The position numbers were made by a program, and so were the translations under genes. Positions 62,661 to 64,000 of a DNA stretch of 64,000 nt are shown here, in pieces (position 1 is the stretch's first letter; each line of letters starts with the position of its first letter). Below the pieces are notes generated by a model that saw only the letters and a program-made list of their open reading frames with translations, was not told the DNA's origin and searched no databases. Source of the stretch: Paraburkholderia phosphatilytica (GTDB lineage: Bacteria; Pseudomonadota; Gammaproteobacteria; Burkholderiales; Burkholderiaceae); NCBI RefSeq assembly GCF_003443895.1, contig NZ_QQOA01000008.1:1-64000 (forward strand). Direction: 5' to 3'.

Positions 62661-63683
62661 ATGTCCAGCTACAACATCGCACTGAATTTCGAGGATGGCG
62701 TCACCCGCTTTGTCGAATGCAAGGCCGGCGAAAAAATTCTCGATGCCGCCTTTCGCGCCAGGATCAACCTGCCGATGGACTGTTCCGACGGCGTGTGCGG
62801 CACCTGCAAGTGCCGCGCCGAAAGCGGCAGCTACGATCTCGGCGACGACTACATCGAAGACGCGCTGAGCGACGACGAGAAAGAAAGCGGTCTCGTGCTC
62901 ACGTGCCAGATGGTGCCGCAGAGCGATTGCGTGATCGCAGTCCCGGCATCGTCTTCGGCGTGCAAGACCGGGCAGAGCCGGTTCGCCGCGACGGTCACGA
63001 AGGTCGAGCAGCACAACGACGCGGCCGTGGTGCTCGAGCTGGATGTGGATGGCGCTCCGCCGGTTTTCCTGGCCGGGCAGTACGTGAATATCGACGTTCC
63101 CGGCAGCGGCCAGCATCGGTCGTACTCGTTCTCGTCGGTGCCGGGTTCGTCGGCCATCCGCTTCCTGATCAAGAAGATTCCGGGCGGCGTGATGAGCACC
63201 TGGCTCGAATCGGCGCAGGCGGGCCACAAGGTGGAACTGACCGGACCGCTGGGAAGCTTCTATCTCCGCGCGGTAGAACGTCCGTTGCTGTTCCTGGCCG
63301 GCGGCACCGGGTTGGCGCCGTTCCTGTCGATGCTGGAAGTGCTGGTTCGCGAGAACGCGCAACAGCGGGTGCATCTCATCTACGGCGTGACGCGCGACCT
63401 CGATCTGGTTCAGGTCGACGCCGTCGAGGCGTACGCGGCCAGGCTGCCGAACTTCACGTTCAGCACCGTCGTCGCGGAAGCCGCATCGACCCATCCGCGC
63501 AAGGGCTGGGTGACCGAGCACATGCCGGCCGAATGCCTGAACGACGGCGACGTCGACGTGTACCTGTGCGGTCCCCCGCCGATGGTGGATGCGGTACGCA
63601 AGCATTTCGACGAGAACGGCGTGAAGCCGAACAGCTTCCACTACGAGAAATTCACGCCCAACGCAGCGCCGGTGGCCGCATGA
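62661..63683 (+). CDS. benC: Benzoate dioxygenase electron-transfer reductase
   Basis: A 340-residue ferredoxin-NADH reductase. The ATG at 62661 has CAGGAGA just upstream. A plant-type [2Fe-2S] domain comes first, with Cys41, Cys46, Cys49 (CSDGVCGTC) and Cys82 (LTCQ). Then an FAD domain (HRSYSFSS) and a NADH domain (GGTGLAPFLSM, YLCGPPPMVDAV). It passes electrons from NADH to the BenA Rieske centre. Its stop overlaps the benD start. Confidence 0.93.
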   Translation: MSSYNIALNFEDGVTRFVECKAGEKILDAAFRARINLPMDCSDGVCGTCKCRAESGSYDLGDDYIEDALSDDEKESGLVLTCQMVPQSDCVIAVPASSSACKTGQSRFAATVTKVEQHNDAAVVLELDVDGAPPVFLAGQYVNIDVPGSGQHRSYSFSSVPGSSAIRFLIKKIPGGVMSTWLESAQAGHKVELTGPLGSFYLRAVERPLLFLAGGTGLAPFLSMLEVLVRENAQQRVHLIYGVTRDLDLVQVDAVEAYAARLPNFTFSTVVAEAASTHPRKGWVTEHMPAECLNDGDVDVYLCGPPPMVDAVRKHFDENGVKPNSFHYEKFTPNAAPVAA

Positions 63684-64000
63684 ACGCGCAACGCTTCGAA
63701 GGCAAGGTGATGGTCGTCACGGGCGCGGCCCAGGGCATTGGACGCGGCGTTGCGCTTCGCGCGGCCGCGGAAGGTGCGAAGGTGCTGTTCGTGGACCGGG
63801 CCGATTTCGTCGCCGAGGTCGCGGCCGAAGCGACGGGTGCGGATACCGCGGGTTTCGTGGCCGATCTCGAAACGTACGCGGGCGCGGCATCGACGATGGC
63901 GTATGCCGTGCAGCGATTTGGGCGCATCGACATTCTCGTCAACGGCGTAGGCGGCGCAATCCGGATGCGGCCGTTCGCCGAGTTCGAACCGGCGCAGATC
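63680..64000 (+). CDS. benD: Benzoate cis-dihydrodiol dehydrogenase (5' part, cut by window end)
   Basis: The first 107 codons of a short-chain dehydrogenase run to the end of the window. The NAD motif VVTGAAQGIGRG and an LVNGVGG segment (a variant of NNAG, as in BenD) are visible; the Tyr-Lys pair lies beyond the window. It starts in the last codons of benC (ATGA overlap). It would oxidise and decarboxylate the benzoate dihydrodiol to catechol, the substrate of CatA. Confidence 0.9.
   Translation, partial: MNAQRFEGKVMVVTGAAQGIGRGVALRAAAEGAKVLFVDRADFVAEVAAEATGADTAGFVADLETYAGAASTMAYAVQRFGRIDILVNGVGGAIRMRPFAEFEPAQI

Overview
The window is a 64 kb piece of a high-GC beta-proteobacterial replicon, most likely Burkholderia sensu lato (Paraburkholderia or Caballeronia). 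The support is the family content: several Burkholderia-type trimeric porins, a DUF4148 secreted protein, autotransporters with an extended signal peptide, LysR/LacI/GntR-controlled sugar-acid and hydroxy-acid cassettes, and a ben-cat benzoate cluster. Species level cannot be read from the sequence. No rRNA, tRNA, CRISPR array, integrase or transposase was seen.

Layout. 1-6.6 kb: a porin, then a LacI-controlled sugar-acid operon (IlvD/Edd dehydratase, RraA-like aldolase, MFS symporter, LacI regulator) with two tandem LacI-type operators. 6.7-13.3 kb: a DHA2 efflux pump, two small secreted proteins around a shared terminator, a 3-hydroxybenzoate 4-monooxygenase (mobA type) with its MarR regulator, and a YeeE/YedE sulfur transporter. 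13.4-20.1 kb: a LysR-linked minus-strand operon of CitE-like lyase, CoA-transferase, lactonase-like amidohydrolase, AtoE transporter and 2-hydroxycarboxylate transporter. 20.1-24.7 kb: a GFA protein, a cupin, and a tartrate/D-malate dehydrogenase with an MFS transporter and LysR regulator. 24.9-30.6 kb: DUF805, a FAD-oxidase/methyltransferase fusion, a secreted unknown, and a TetR-controlled SDR/DoxX pair. 30.6-39.5 kb: a GntR-controlled aldose oxidation cassette of the Dahms type (enolase-superfamily dehydratase, porin, aldolase, XylB-like dehydrogenase, sodium symporter, IlvD/Edd dehydratase).

39.6-51.3 kb is the accessory part. It holds a small peptide with a double-glycine leader, an FkbM methyltransferase, and two related autotransporters flanking a TPR-sulfotransferase, a TPR-glycosyltransferase and a lipoprotein hydrolase. 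51.7-57.0 kb is a branched-chain amino-acid type ABC operon. Its livG is fused in frame to a 5'-truncated electron-transfer-flavoprotein alpha subunit, and its livF is missing. 57.1-64 kb is the benzoate/catechol cluster: catC, catB and a BenM/CatM-like regulator on the minus strand, catA, benA, benB, benC and the start of benD on the plus strand.

Together the region is a catabolic island that feeds sugar acids, hydroxy-acids, 3-hydroxybenzoate and benzoate into central metabolism, each cassette next to its own regulator and several with a transporter. The most unusual items are the LivG-EtfA chimera, the double-glycine peptide locus, the paired autotransporters with putative modifying enzymes, and the FAD-oxidase/methyltransferase fusion. 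Start codons were chosen from ribosome-binding sites and family lengths and often differ from the longest open frame.
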